A stretch of DNA of 64,000 bases from Vermamoeba vermiformis. Lineage: Eukaryota > Tubulinea > Echinamoebida. The first letter of the stretch is position 1; each line of letters begins with the position of its first letter. Under the pieces are notes generated by a model, which saw only the letters and a list, made by a program, of their open reading frames with translations, was not told where the DNA came from and made no database searches. Below, piece after piece: positions 1-11,071 of this stretch. Made by a program: the position numbers and the translations under genes. The DNA is taken from positions 434,001 to 498,000 of the forward strand of contig JBEWZL010000244.1 of assembly GCA_045837725.1 (NCBI GenBank), read 5' to 3'.

Positions 1-145
1 ATTTGCATTTGTAAGCGTGATTGTTGCCAAAATGTTTTCGAGCATCCATTGTAGTTATGCAGACGCAAGTGGTGAGCCGTCAAGTTTGATAGGAAGATGA
101 GACGTGTACTTCTCCAGATTTCGGATGTGGTTTTGTCGTTCTTTG

Positions 146-2609
146 TCAGACAGGTACAGTACATGTGGCTTCGCAAATTGCTTTGAGCCACCCAGGAATC
201 GGACATTTGAACAAATTGTCCGAAGCATTACACTGTTTCAGCAACGGTGGTACCTTATTGAACTTGGACGATACGGAAGTAAAATTGTTCTCGCTGATGT
301 CTAGAACCACTAAATTCTGAACGAATTCTTCTGGTAGGTCTAATTCGCCGCTGAAATAATTGACTTGAAGTGCAATGTATACATTTTCAGGACTCACGAG
401 TGCTTCGTTGAGTTTTGGAATTGTGCCGGAGAGCTGATTGCCGCCTATTTCTAATCGAACTACGTTCGTTTTTGCAAGGCTCGGTATTGTGCCAGTGAGA
501 TTATTGTAGCCCAGATGCAACCGCGTCAGATTCGTCAATTGTGAAATTTCGTTGGGCAATGTTCCTTGCAATCCACTCCGATAGATATTTAATTCTGTAA
601 GGTTCTTTAGGTTCCCAATCTGTGTCGGCATCGTCCACGACAGCTGTTGATTAAGACCAAGGTATAAAGTGTTCAATGACGGCAATGAAAATATCTCCAA
701 AGGCACAGATCCGTGGAGTAGTGTTCTTCTAAAGGAAAGCTTGGCGAGACTTGTAATATCTCCTATCGACTTTGGTATTGTTCCGTATAAGTGTTGCGAT
801 GCCAAGTATAATTTTCTGAGCTTGCTGAGTCTTCCAATTGAGTTGGGAATTGTTCCTATCATTTTATCGTTGTCCATAGCAATCTCGATCACTCTCAAAT
901 CACTGTCACAATAGACACCAGGCCACTTGCACACAGACACAAATGCCGATGCTCCATTCTGCCAATTTGGCCCGTCAGTATCGTAAAAGAACTCTTGCAG
1001 CACGTCTTGGTCCTTCGATGTCGCTGGAGCAGGTGCTAGCGGTGTTAATGCATCGGAATCTGGTCGTCGATTATCGCTACTTGGCGGTGTGTGAACGAAT
1101 GGCACGATGAAGAACACTCCAATAGCAACACTGATCAACAAGAGAACTGCGAGTGATGTGCCGATGATCCATCGAAGTGATCGATTCCTAGAATTGGGTA
1201 GTGCTGACTTTTGTATACTGTTCTGCTCTTTTTTGATAAATTCGGCGTACATCATATCGACAACTTGATGGATCTGACTAGTGTTCGCTTTCATGTCACT
1301 GATGTCTCTAAAGTTCTGTTTGATCGATTCGCTCAGGTAAGGAATCAATGACTCGTAGTCGACATGAAGAATGCCTAAATATACTCATTAGTATTGAGCT
1401 CAATAGTACTGTAAACACGTACCATCGATGAGTTGAACTGCTTCAGGCACGACACTCTCAATTTGCTGAGCGATGTATCCAACGAATCGTCTGTTTAGCA
1501 GTGCATTGGTGGCACCTTGTTTGAATTTGTACTCCACTCCATCAATTTTGAGAAGCACGGAGCGTGGGTCACGGTCGTCGATCAGCAGTCTTACATCTTC
1601 TTTGATGTTGATGTCTGATGCCTTGTAGAAGTTGAGTGCTCTGAAGTTGCCAATCACTTCTGCATTGCCGTTGTACAGCACGATATATTCATTGGAGTAA
1701 TCACTGTGTAATTGTTAATAAATGCCGAATTAGTGGAAGAGACGCGTACTTTTCAATATATTGTCTAAGTTCTGTCGTTGCATAACTCGCTTGCCTATAG
1801 TGCAACATAATTAAAACACGGTCTTAAGTAGTAAATCAGTGCCACTAGCTTACGAAATTGGTACGAGTGCAAGATCCTCCGAATCACCTTCATTGCTGTA
1901 ACTTTGCAATCTCTCTTCGGAGTCATTGAAGTCCGCCATAACACTATCTTCATCGCAATATTCTTCGGGAGAGGCGTAAACTGCGTCATTTTGAGGAAGT
2001 AGAACAGGTTTGTTTTGATCTCCTGCATCCAGCGGCCAACAAATTTGGATTATCGCTATAATTAAATAAAAATTAATATTTTCATTCATGCCCAATAGTT
2101 GAAAAATTAATTAAGGAATAAAAATTTGTTGTGATAATTAATTTCTATTTACCACTGTCCTCGGCCTCCTCGTCTGCAACACGCCTCTTAGGAAGTACTC
2201 TACACGTTTGAGAAAAGCCAGTATTTAAAAGAACGTCGTTTGAGAAACAACGGACCACAAATCTGATCGAGCGATCTTTGTTTCGTCTAAAATCGAACAC
2301 TCCGGCATTAATTTTCAATCTGCATAAAAGTCCTTCTATTATTGGGGTGTTTTGATTCGTTTGAAACTTAAAAGGTGTTCTTTTGGCCCAAACAAGGCCG
2401 TTTGTTATCAGATCTTCTGAAACTCCATTCGATTGAAGCATTTGAATTTGATAATGATAGCTCTCGTGCGTATCAGTTCTCGTCAGTGTCAATCCGAAGC
2501 TCGGAGACGTTATTTGAGTGAATACAAACGAATCTGCTCTACCAGCAACCGGAATCCGCAACCGGAAATTGGTCAATACGTGAAGTAGCGGGTCATTTGT
2601 TTCTTCCAT
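146..2609 (-). CDS. MYRF-like self-cleaving LRR membrane receptor, copy 1
   Basis: Exons (minus): 2609-2153, 2055-1854, 1794-1750, 1703-1423, 1374-146, all GT-AG with matching phases, giving about 737 residues. Exon 1 encodes a beta-rich domain of about 125 residues that I cannot assign, ending in a basic PKRR stretch. Exon 2 is acidic (EEYCDEDSVM, EGDSEDLALVPIS). Exon 4 is a peptidase S74/ICA domain like that of MYRF: ASDINIKED holds the Ser and the Lys five residues on, which form the MYRF/phage tailspike self-cleavage dyad, followed by GYIAQQIESVVPEAV. Exon 5 has a helical segment, a basic juxtamembrane region, a membrane helix (WIIGTSLAVLLLISVAIGVF), a Ser/Pro/Asp stalk and plant-type LRRs (GTIPxSIGxLxxL) with an N-terminal cap and C-terminal cysteines. 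There is no N-terminal signal, so an N-in/C-out topology is inferred. The start matches the other copies (ME...HVL). Self-release of the N-terminal part is inferred from MYRF. Confidence 0.85.
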
Positions 2610-2802
2610 TTCGGTGTTATATCAATTTTGACCGCTTGTGAACCGAATCAAGCTGGTCTCATACCTGTCACACTCGTCACGAAGTTCGAACTCCGCAAAA
2701 TCCCAGTTTCTGTTTGTAAAAAACAAGAAAATAGGCGAAACGGCACATTTATAGACGGCTTTAAAGCTTGGAAGAATCATTTCCGTCGTTTCAATTTTTT
2801 TT

Positions 2803-5344
2803 TTATGTACAACTAGCGCTACACTCTGTTTTGAACCATTCAGGAATCGAACATTTGAACGGATTGCCTGTTGCATAGCAAAACATGTACGTTGCTGTCC
2901 TGTTGTCGAATCGAGGAGATACTGAACTGAAATTATTGTTGATGATATCAAAGTAATTCATAGTTTTGGGCGCTATCGGCAAGTCGAATTCGCCGCTAAA
3001 ACTATTATTCGCAATACTGACGGCCAGCTCCAATTTTTCGTTCTCGATAAAAAGTTGCTCGTTCAACTTGGGAATTGAGCCAGTAAAATTGTTGTTTTCC
3101 AATTTTAACCGACGCACGCTTGTTTTTGCAAGACTAGGCACTGTTCCAATTAAATTGTTACTGCCAACTGACAATCCTTCGAGTTTCGTCAATTTTGAAA
3201 TTTCGTCAGGCAATGTTCCGTGCAGGCCAGTAACATGCGCGTCAAAGATTTTGAGGTTTTTCAGGTTTCCAATTTGTGGCGGTATTGTCCACGACAAATT
3301 TGCATTATCGCTGATCTCTAGAGTCTGCAGCGAAACCAACGAGAATATCTCCAATGGCACTGTACCCGTGAGCTGACTGCGTATCAAATGCAGCTTGACG
3401 AGACTTGTTAGATTTCCAATAGAGGCTGGTATAGTTCCAGATATCTTGTTTTGATACGGCAACTGCAGAATTTGAAGCTTGTCCAGTTTGCCAATTGAGT
3501 CCGGGATCGTGCCAGCCAAATTCTGGTACTTGTCTAGCTGAATAGCTACCACTCTGAAGTCTTCGTCGCATTTGACGCAAAGCCAGTCACAAACTGATAT
3601 AGAAGGTGATGCAGTTACTCCCCAATACTTGCTGCCACCAGTAGCATAAAACAAGTCGACGAGCACTTCCTGATCGATTGACGGGAAAGCCGATGGTGTC
3701 GTTGATTGTAATGGACTCGGTACGCTAGGCAGTGGCGTGTTTGGTGCTTCAGGGAGGTTGTGAATATTCGGGGCAGGACGGACTAGTGGCACGATGAAGA
3801 ACGCTCCAATAGCAACACTGAGCAATAAGAGAACTGCGAGTGATGTGCCAATGATCCATCGTAGCGAATGATTACGTAGATGTTGTTTTGGATTGGACGT
3901 AGTTGACTTATTAATCTTCTTTTGCTCCTTTTTGATGAACTCAGCATAAAGCATATCAACAACTTGGTGAATCTGACTCGTGTTCGCTTTCATGTCACTG
4001 ATGTCTCTGAAGTTCTGTTTGATTGATTCACTCAGATATGGTATCAATGACTCGTAGTCCACGTGAAGAATGCCTAAATATACTCATTAGTATTGAGCTT
4101 GATAGTGCTGCATGCACTTACCATCGATGAGTTGAACTGCTTCAGGTACGACACTCTCAATTTGCTGAGCGATGTAACCGACGAATCTCTTGTTCAGTGG
4201 TGCATTGGTGGCACCTTGTTTGAACTTATATTCGACTCCATCGATTTTGAGAAGCACGGAGCGTGGATCGTGATCATCAATCAGCAGTCTGACATCTTCT
4301 TTGATGTTGATGTCTGATGCCTTGTAGAAGTTGAGTGCTCTGAAGTTGCCAATCACTTCTGCGTTGCCATTGTATAGCACCATGTAGTGTTCGGTATTGT
4401 GACTATTAAACGTTAGCAAAAGAAGATGGTACGACCAAGTGAGGCACGTACTTTGTGACGAACGCTTCGGGCTCTGCTAAAACGTAGCCGGAGTGCCTAT
4501 GGTGCATCATATTAAGAATGACGACGTCAATCATAGTGATAAAATATACAGCGATAAATAAATATACTTACGATACTGGGATCAGCGAAAGATCCTCGGA
4601 GTCACCTTCGTTGCTGAAACTTTGAAATCGTTCGTCCGAATCGTTATATGTTTCCATAACACTATCCTCATCTTGGTATTCTTGATACTCTTCAAGAGAT
4701 GAATATTGCTCGTTTTGTTGAACGACGCAATGCGGAGATTGATTTTCGGGTGAATCCAGGACCCAACAAATTGGAATTATTACTAATTAATAAAATGTAT
4801 AAATATTACAATCGCGTATTATCGAATCATATTTGTATTTAAATCTTGTACGAATATTTAAATTAATTTTGTTCGCTCACTTACGGTCACTGTCGTCAAC
4901 CTCCTCGTCCGCCACGCGTTTTTTAGGGTGCACATTGCATAACTGAGAAACTCCAGTGCTGAGTAGAACGTTATTGGAGAAACAACGAACTACAACTCTG
5001 ATCGATCTGTGTTTCACACGTCTGAAATCGAATATTCCTGTTGGGATTCGAAGTCTACATACTAGAGCTTCGATTATTGACGTGTTTTGCTTCTTTTGAA
5101 ACTGATATGGTGTTCTTTTGGCCCAATGAAGGCCGTTTAAAACAATTTCCTCCGATACTCCATTTGACTGGAGCATTTGAATTTGATAATGATAGCTCTC
5201 ATGCGTATCAGTTCTCGTCAATGTCAATCCGAAGCTCGGAGACGTTGTTTGAGTGAAAACAAATGCATCTACAGCTCCAGATAGAGGGATCAAGACTTGA
5301 AAATTGTTCAATACATTAATTTGTGTAGTGTTCGTCACCTCCAT
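2803..5344 (-). CDS. MYRF-like self-cleaving LRR membrane receptor, copy 2
   Basis: Exons (minus): 5344-4885, 4782-4572, 4496-4452, 4402-4122, 4073-2803, about 755 residues. The order is as in copy 1: N-terminal beta-rich domain, acidic exon beginning IIPICWVLDS, 15-residue linker exon, S74/ICA exon with the Ser-Lys dyad (ASDINIKED), then membrane helix and LRR ectodomain. The stalk is Pro-rich (APNTPLPSVPSPLQS) and longer than in copy 1. The LRR region has about nine plant-type repeats and ends in a Cys-containing cap (FKCSIPEWFKTECSASC). An upstream in-frame Met at 5431 exists, but the start at 5344 is the one shared with the paralogues. The gene ends about 190 bp from the start of copy 1, so each copy has its own short promoter region. 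The ligand is unknown. Confidence 0.85.
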
Positions 5345-5485
5345 GCTTGATTTACGGTGGTCACGGCAAGGAAGTAAATTTAAAGTGCATGTGAACTGTC
5401 GAAAAATTTCGGAGTTATTGACGCTGCGCACGTGCGGCTGCTTATGTAATGTGATTTATTTGCAGTGATCGTTCATGAAATTGCT

Positions 5486-8008
5486 TTATTTACAAGAAGC
5501 ATGGCAAATTGTTTGAAGCCATTCAGGAATTGGACAGTTGAAGGGATTACCTTCCGCATGACAAACTGCGTGAACTTTAGTGACGTTAAAAAATTTTGGC
5601 GATACGGAAGTGAACAAATTTTCCGTGATATCCAGTAAGTCTATATCTTTCAAAAATTCTTGTGGCAAGTCGAATTCACCGCTGAAAGAGTTTTGCGCGA
5701 GAATAATGCTCGTGTAGGTTCCCTCAGGTAGCAGAACGTTCTCGTTAATCTTCGGAGCTGGGCCCGTCAAGAAATTGTATGACAATTGTAGCTGTCTAAT
5801 GTTTGTCTTTTCAAGACTAGGCACTGTGCCAGTCAGATTATTGCCGCCTAAGTACAATATCGTTAACGAAGACAGCTCTGAGATTTCGTTTGGTATCGTT
5901 CCATGAAGTCCAGCGACGTGTGCGTCGAACTCCTCAAGACGTTTGAGGTTTGAAATCTGTGGAGGTATCGTCCATGACAACCCACGGTTATTGTTCAGGC
6001 CCAAATTCTTCAATGAAGTCAACGAGAATATCTCCAACGGCACTGTTCCGCTAAGGTGCGTGTTGGACAAACTGAGTGTGACGAGGTTTGTAAGGTTTCC
6101 TATTGACACTGGAATAGTCCCGCTCAGCATGTTCGGCGACAATCGAAAACTTTCAAGCTTGTCTAGTTTGCCAATTGAATCGGGAATTGTTCCATCCAAA
6201 CTGCCAGCGACCTTCTCAATGCGAACTACTCTGAAGTCTTCGTTGCACGTGATACCAGGCCATTCACAAACTGAAATTGATGGCAGCGATGTGTTCTTCC
6301 ACTTCTTGCCTCCGCCAGTTGCGTAGTAGAACTCGAGAAGCACGTCTTGGTCGATTGACGGAAAATGACCAGGAACATTCGTACTCGGTGCTTCCGGCGT
6401 CGCTGAATGATTGGGACTCGATGGGTTATTGTTAACGAATGGCACGATGAAGAACACTCCAACGGCAATGCTGATCAACAAAACAACTGCGAGTGATGCG
6501 CCGATGATCCACCGAAGTGAGCGATTCCTGGTTCGTTCTTTCGTGCCAGCAGTTTTCTTTTCGTTTTTCTTCTGCTCTTTTTTGATGAACTCAGCATACA
6601 TCATATCAACGACTTGATGGATGTGACTCGCATCCGCTTTCATATCGCTGATGTCTCTGAAGTTCTGTTTGATTGATTCGCTCAGATATGGTATCAATGA
6701 TTCGTAGTCCACGTGAAGAATGCCTAAAGATACTCATTAGTATTGAGATTAATAGTGTGCATGTTCGTACCATCGATGAGTTGAACTGCTTCAGGAACAA
6801 CACTCTCAATTTGCTGAGCGATGTATCCGACGAATCTCTTGTTCAGTGGTGCGTTGGTGGCACCTTGTTTGAACTTATATTCGACTCCATCGATTTTGAG
6901 AAGCACGGAGCGCGGGTCACGATCGTCGATCAATAGCCTGACATCTTCTTTGATGTTGATGTCTGATGCCTTGTAGAAGTTGAGTGCTCTGAAGTTGCCG
7001 ATCACTTCTGCATTGCCATTGTAGAGTATCATGTAGTTGTCCGAGTGATAACTGCGTCTATGTTAGAAAACGACATCACGATAAAGTGAGCTACGTACTT
7101 CGTGGCACCCGACTGGAGTTCTGCGACATCACCGTAGCTTACGTGCCTGCCCGTAAATCATCGTTAGACTAACATCCGTGTGATGCTTTTAAAGCGTACG
7201 CCGCTATATTAAAACACTTACGAAACGGGGATCAGCGAAAGATCTTCAGATTCAGCGTCGTTGCTGTAACTTTGAAATCGTTCTTCTGAATCGTTAAGTG
7301 TGGTGGCCATTACACTATCTTCATCTTGGTATTCTTCAGGAGATGAATAAAGTGCCTCATGTTGCAAATGAACGCTTGCCGCATATTGAGCTTCTGCATC
7401 CAACGCCCAACAAATTGGAATAATAACTAAAAAAAGCCATTATACACGTAGTACTTGATACTAAAACGATTTTTGTTGCGAGGAATCATAAATGGTTTGA
7501 AAAATTGCAATTGGTAATAAAATTAATTAGCCGATTTTTACTTACCGTTGCCTTCGTCGGGTTCTTCGTCCGCAACACGCCTTTTAGGAAATACTTTGCA
7601 TGTTTGAGAAAGTCCTGTGCTTAAGAGAACGTCGTCTTTCGCAAAACAACGAACCACAATTCTGATCGAGCGATCTTTGTTTCTTCTGAAATCAAATACT
7701 CCTGTTGTGATCTTCAATCGACATATTAGTGCTTCTATTATTGAAGTATTGTATTTTTTCTGAAACTGATATGGTGTTCTCTTCGCCCACGCAAGGCCGT
7801 TTGAAACAACTTCTTCTTGCCCGTTCGTTGCTGTTTGAAGTATTTGGAATTGATAATGATAGCTATCATTTGTATCAATACGCGTCAGAGTCAATCCGAA
7901 GCTTGGATTGGTAGTCTGGGTGAAAACAAACGCATCCGCATCTCCTGAAATCGGAATAAAAATCTGAAAATTAGTTAAAACGTGCAGCTGAATTGCATTT
8001 GGTTCCAT
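5486..8008 (-). CDS. MYRF-like self-cleaving LRR membrane receptor, copy 3
   Basis: Exons (minus): 8008-7546, 7426-7222, 7146-7099, 7051-6771, 6723-5486, about 744 residues. The domain order is that of the other copies. The linker exon is 48 nt instead of 45, one codon longer and still in frame. The ICA exon keeps ASDINIKED and GYIAQQIESVVPEAV. The juxtamembrane region is basic (KKEQKKNEKKTAGTKERTRN) and runs into a membrane helix. The stalk is shorter (NNNPSSPNHSATPEAPSTN). The LRR part begins with a cap (CEWPGITC) and carries repeats such as GTIPDSIGKLDKLESFRLSP. Copy 3 lies in the same orientation as its neighbours, which is consistent with tandem duplication. Confidence 0.85.
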
Positions 8009-8124
8009 TGTGGTTAAGTACGCTGTTCATTTGAGGAACATTGAAATTAAATGGGTGTGATTCTATAAATCCCGTGTGATCTGATTGCCTGTCAAGTTAC
8101 TTAAAAAGATTACGATTTCGTTTT

Positions 8125-10702
8125 TTATGTACAAGTCGCTTGACACTCTATTTTCAACCATTCCGGAATTGGACACTTGAACGGATTGCCTGCCGCGAAA
8201 CATTTTGCTATTGTCGTTACATTATCGAGCCGCGGAGACACGGAAGTAAACTTATTATTTGCCAGGCCAATATAATTCTTATCGTTGAATATCTCTAATG
8301 GTAGGTCAACTTCACCGCTGAAAAAATTGTCATCCAAGTCCACACTAAACGGTTGGTGTTCTGCAGGTTCATTCAACTTTGGAATTGGACCCGTGAAGTG
8401 ATTCCTTGTCAAGCTTAGGTAGTTGAGGTTCAAGTTGGCAAGACTAGGCACTGTTCCGGTTATATTGTTGGAGCCCAACGACAACCAACCGAGATTTGTT
8501 AGTTGCGAAATTTCGTTGGGCAATGTTCCGTGCAGTCCAGAGAGACGCGCATTGAATCTTTTGAGTTGCTTCAAGTTTGAAATCTGCGGCGGTATCGTCC
8601 ATGACATGTTATAGTTGCTAATGACGTCAAATATCTTCAATGAAGTCAGAGAGAATATCTCCAATGGCACTGAACCGGTGAATTCTGACAGTCCGAGATC
8701 GAGTTCGACGAGGCTTGTAAGATTTCCAATCGATACTGGAATGGTCCCAGACAGCTTATTTGCACGAAGGCGAAGAGTTGTAAGCTTGTTGAGTTTGCCA
8801 ATGGAGTCGGGTATCGTTCCAACTAGATCTCCTTGCACGAATTGAATAGAAACCACTCTGAAGTCCGCGTCGCATTTTACACCAGGCCATTCACAAACTG
8901 AGGTTGAAGGCGAGGCCTTGTACTTCGTGTTCCAGTCTTTGCCACGGGTAGCGTAATAGAACTCGACAAGCACGTATTGATCTATTGACGGAAACACTTG
9001 TACGGGTGGCTCACTTGGTGGTGGATTTGGTGGGTTTATACTTGGCGATTCGATTGTTGCCGGTGTATTTGGGGTGTTAGGACTTGGTGACTCGTTAGAA
9101 CTTGCAGCTGGGTGTACTAGCGGTACGATGAACAATACTCCAATGGCAATACTGGCAAGTACCAAAGCTGTGATCGATGCGCTAATAATCCATCGAAGTG
9201 AGCGATTCCTAGGGCGTTCTTTCGTGCCAGCAGTTTTCTGTTCGTTTTTCTTTTGCTCTTTTTTGATGAACTCAGCGTACATCATATCAACGACTTGATG
9301 GATCTGATTCGCATCTGCTTTCATGTCACTGATGTCTCTGAAGTTCTGTTTGATTGACTCACTCAGATATGGTATCAATGACTCGTAGTCCACGTGAAGA
9401 ATGCCTGAGAAGCATGTTAGAAGAGAAATAAGCCGCATTACACTCCGTACCAATCGATGAGTTGAACTGCTTCAGGCACGACACTTTCAATCTGTTGAGC
9501 GATGTATCCGACGAATCTCTTGTTCAGTGGTGCGTTGGTGGCACCTTGTTTGAATTTGTATTCGACTCCATCGATTTTGAGAAGCACGGAGCGTGGGTCA
9601 CGATCATCAATCAATAGCCTCACATCTTCTTTGATGTTGATGTCTGATGCCTTGTAGAAGTTGAGTGCTCTGAAGTTGCCAATCACTTCTGCATTGCCGT
9701 TGTAGAGTACCATGTATCGATCGGATTGATCACTGTGAAAGTTTAGCGAATGAGATAAGAAGATTTCTCGAGACACATACTTGACGACCTGTTGCTCTGG
9801 TTCTGTAAGGATAAAGCTCGCTTCACTATCATATTTCGTAGTTAGAGTGGCGGCTTGTGCAATATGATATGGGTAACATAAGTGAAGTCGATATACTTAC
9901 GAAGTAGGCACGAGTGAAAGTTCGTCCGGGTCAGCTTCGTTGCTGAAACTTTGCAATCGTTCTTCAGAGTCGTTGAAGTTTGCCATGACACTGTCTTCAT
10001 CGGGATATTGTTCAGGTGACGAGAAAAATTGCTCAGGCGCTGCGTCAAACTGGTAATTAGGTTCTGCTGACCGATTCTGATCCTGATGCGCATCCAGCAA
10101 CCAGCAAATTGGAATAGTTACTGTTTGAAAAATAGTTAAAAATAGAAGCCGAATTATTTAATGTTAAAACATGTGCGCAGTAATTGAAAGCCATCCTGTA
10201 GCGACAAATAAATTTAATTTATGATCCGTTTAAAACCTTACCATTGTTTTCGGATTCCTCGTCGGCGAGTCTTTTTTTAGGAAGGACTTTGCATGTTTGA
10301 GAAAGTCCTGTACTTAATAAAACGTCGTTTGAAAAACACCGAACAATAAATCTGATCGACTGCGCGCTCTTTGTTCCGTCGAAAATCAAATATTCCTGAA
10401 GTTATCTTCACTGTACATATCAATGCTTCTATCAGTGAGGTATTTGCTCGCTTTTGAAAGTGGTATGGTGTTCTTTTGGCCCACGCGAGACCATTTGAAA
10501 TTATTTCTTCTGATCCACCAGTTGATTGAATCATTTGGATTTGATAATGGAAGCTTTCGCGAGTATCTACTCGAGTCAAAGTCAATCCGAAGCTTGGATC
10601 TGTTGTTTGAGTGAATACAAACGCATCCGCATCTCCGGAAATCGGAATTAACACATGAAAATTGTTCAATACATGAATATGAGTGTCGTAAGTAGCTTCC
10701 AT
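8125..10702 (-). pseudogene. MYRF-like LRR receptor, copy 4, frame broken twice
   Basis: Exons by homology (minus): 10702-10242, 10120-9901, 9825-9781, 9732-9451, 9404-8125. Two events break the frame. Exon 1 is 461 nt, where the other copies have 457-463 nt with remainder 1 on division by three; the excess is a 4-nt GCAG insertion (minus strand) at about 10360-10363, after the DFRRNKER codons. Exon 4 is 282 nt against 281 in copies 1-3, because one T is added just before the donor (GATTG|GTACGG instead of GATG|GTACG). The long exon 5 (membrane helix, Pro-rich stalk, LRRs) is fully open and all splice signals are intact, so the damage is recent or due to sequence error. The S74 dyad codons are present. 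A released product could not include the ectodomain in frame unless one of these indels is an artefact. Confidence 0.7.
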
Positions 10703-11071
10703 GATTGGTTTATGGTATGCGCGATAAGGTCATTGAATTAATGTTCATGTGAGCTGGAAGCAAAGTTCATGAAACAAAATTTGCCGAGATAAATTCTTCC
10801 ATTTTAGGACGACTGGTCTTGTGGATATCTCCCTTGATGATCAGCGTATTCCTGGACAACATCGGGAGCCTTTCTTGATTTCCGATTCGTTGTCGCCTCG
10901 TGCCATGTCAGATTTGCTCCTAGTGAGCAGGAGCATGATTTGTGCCTGGTTTATGCATGCAACAAGTCTTTTTCGATAACGTTGCGGGTTTGGCGGCCGG
11001 ACAACAAAATTCGAGTTCGCCTAAGTTGTCAGATTTAATTTTGATCTTTTATTGCATAGAGCAACACGACA
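10703..11071. other. intergenic between divergent genes
   Basis: This 370-bp gap separates the start of receptor copy 4 (minus) from the adenosine deaminase start (plus), so it should hold both promoters. I see no convincing ORF, repeat or RNA gene in it. Confidence 0.5.

Noticed and set aside
669-914. Plus-strand ORFs opposite the LRR exons (also 2966-3376, 5943-6326, 8423-8845)
   Set aside because: They are shadows of the minus-strand LRR exons; repeats in one strand create periodic open frames on the other.
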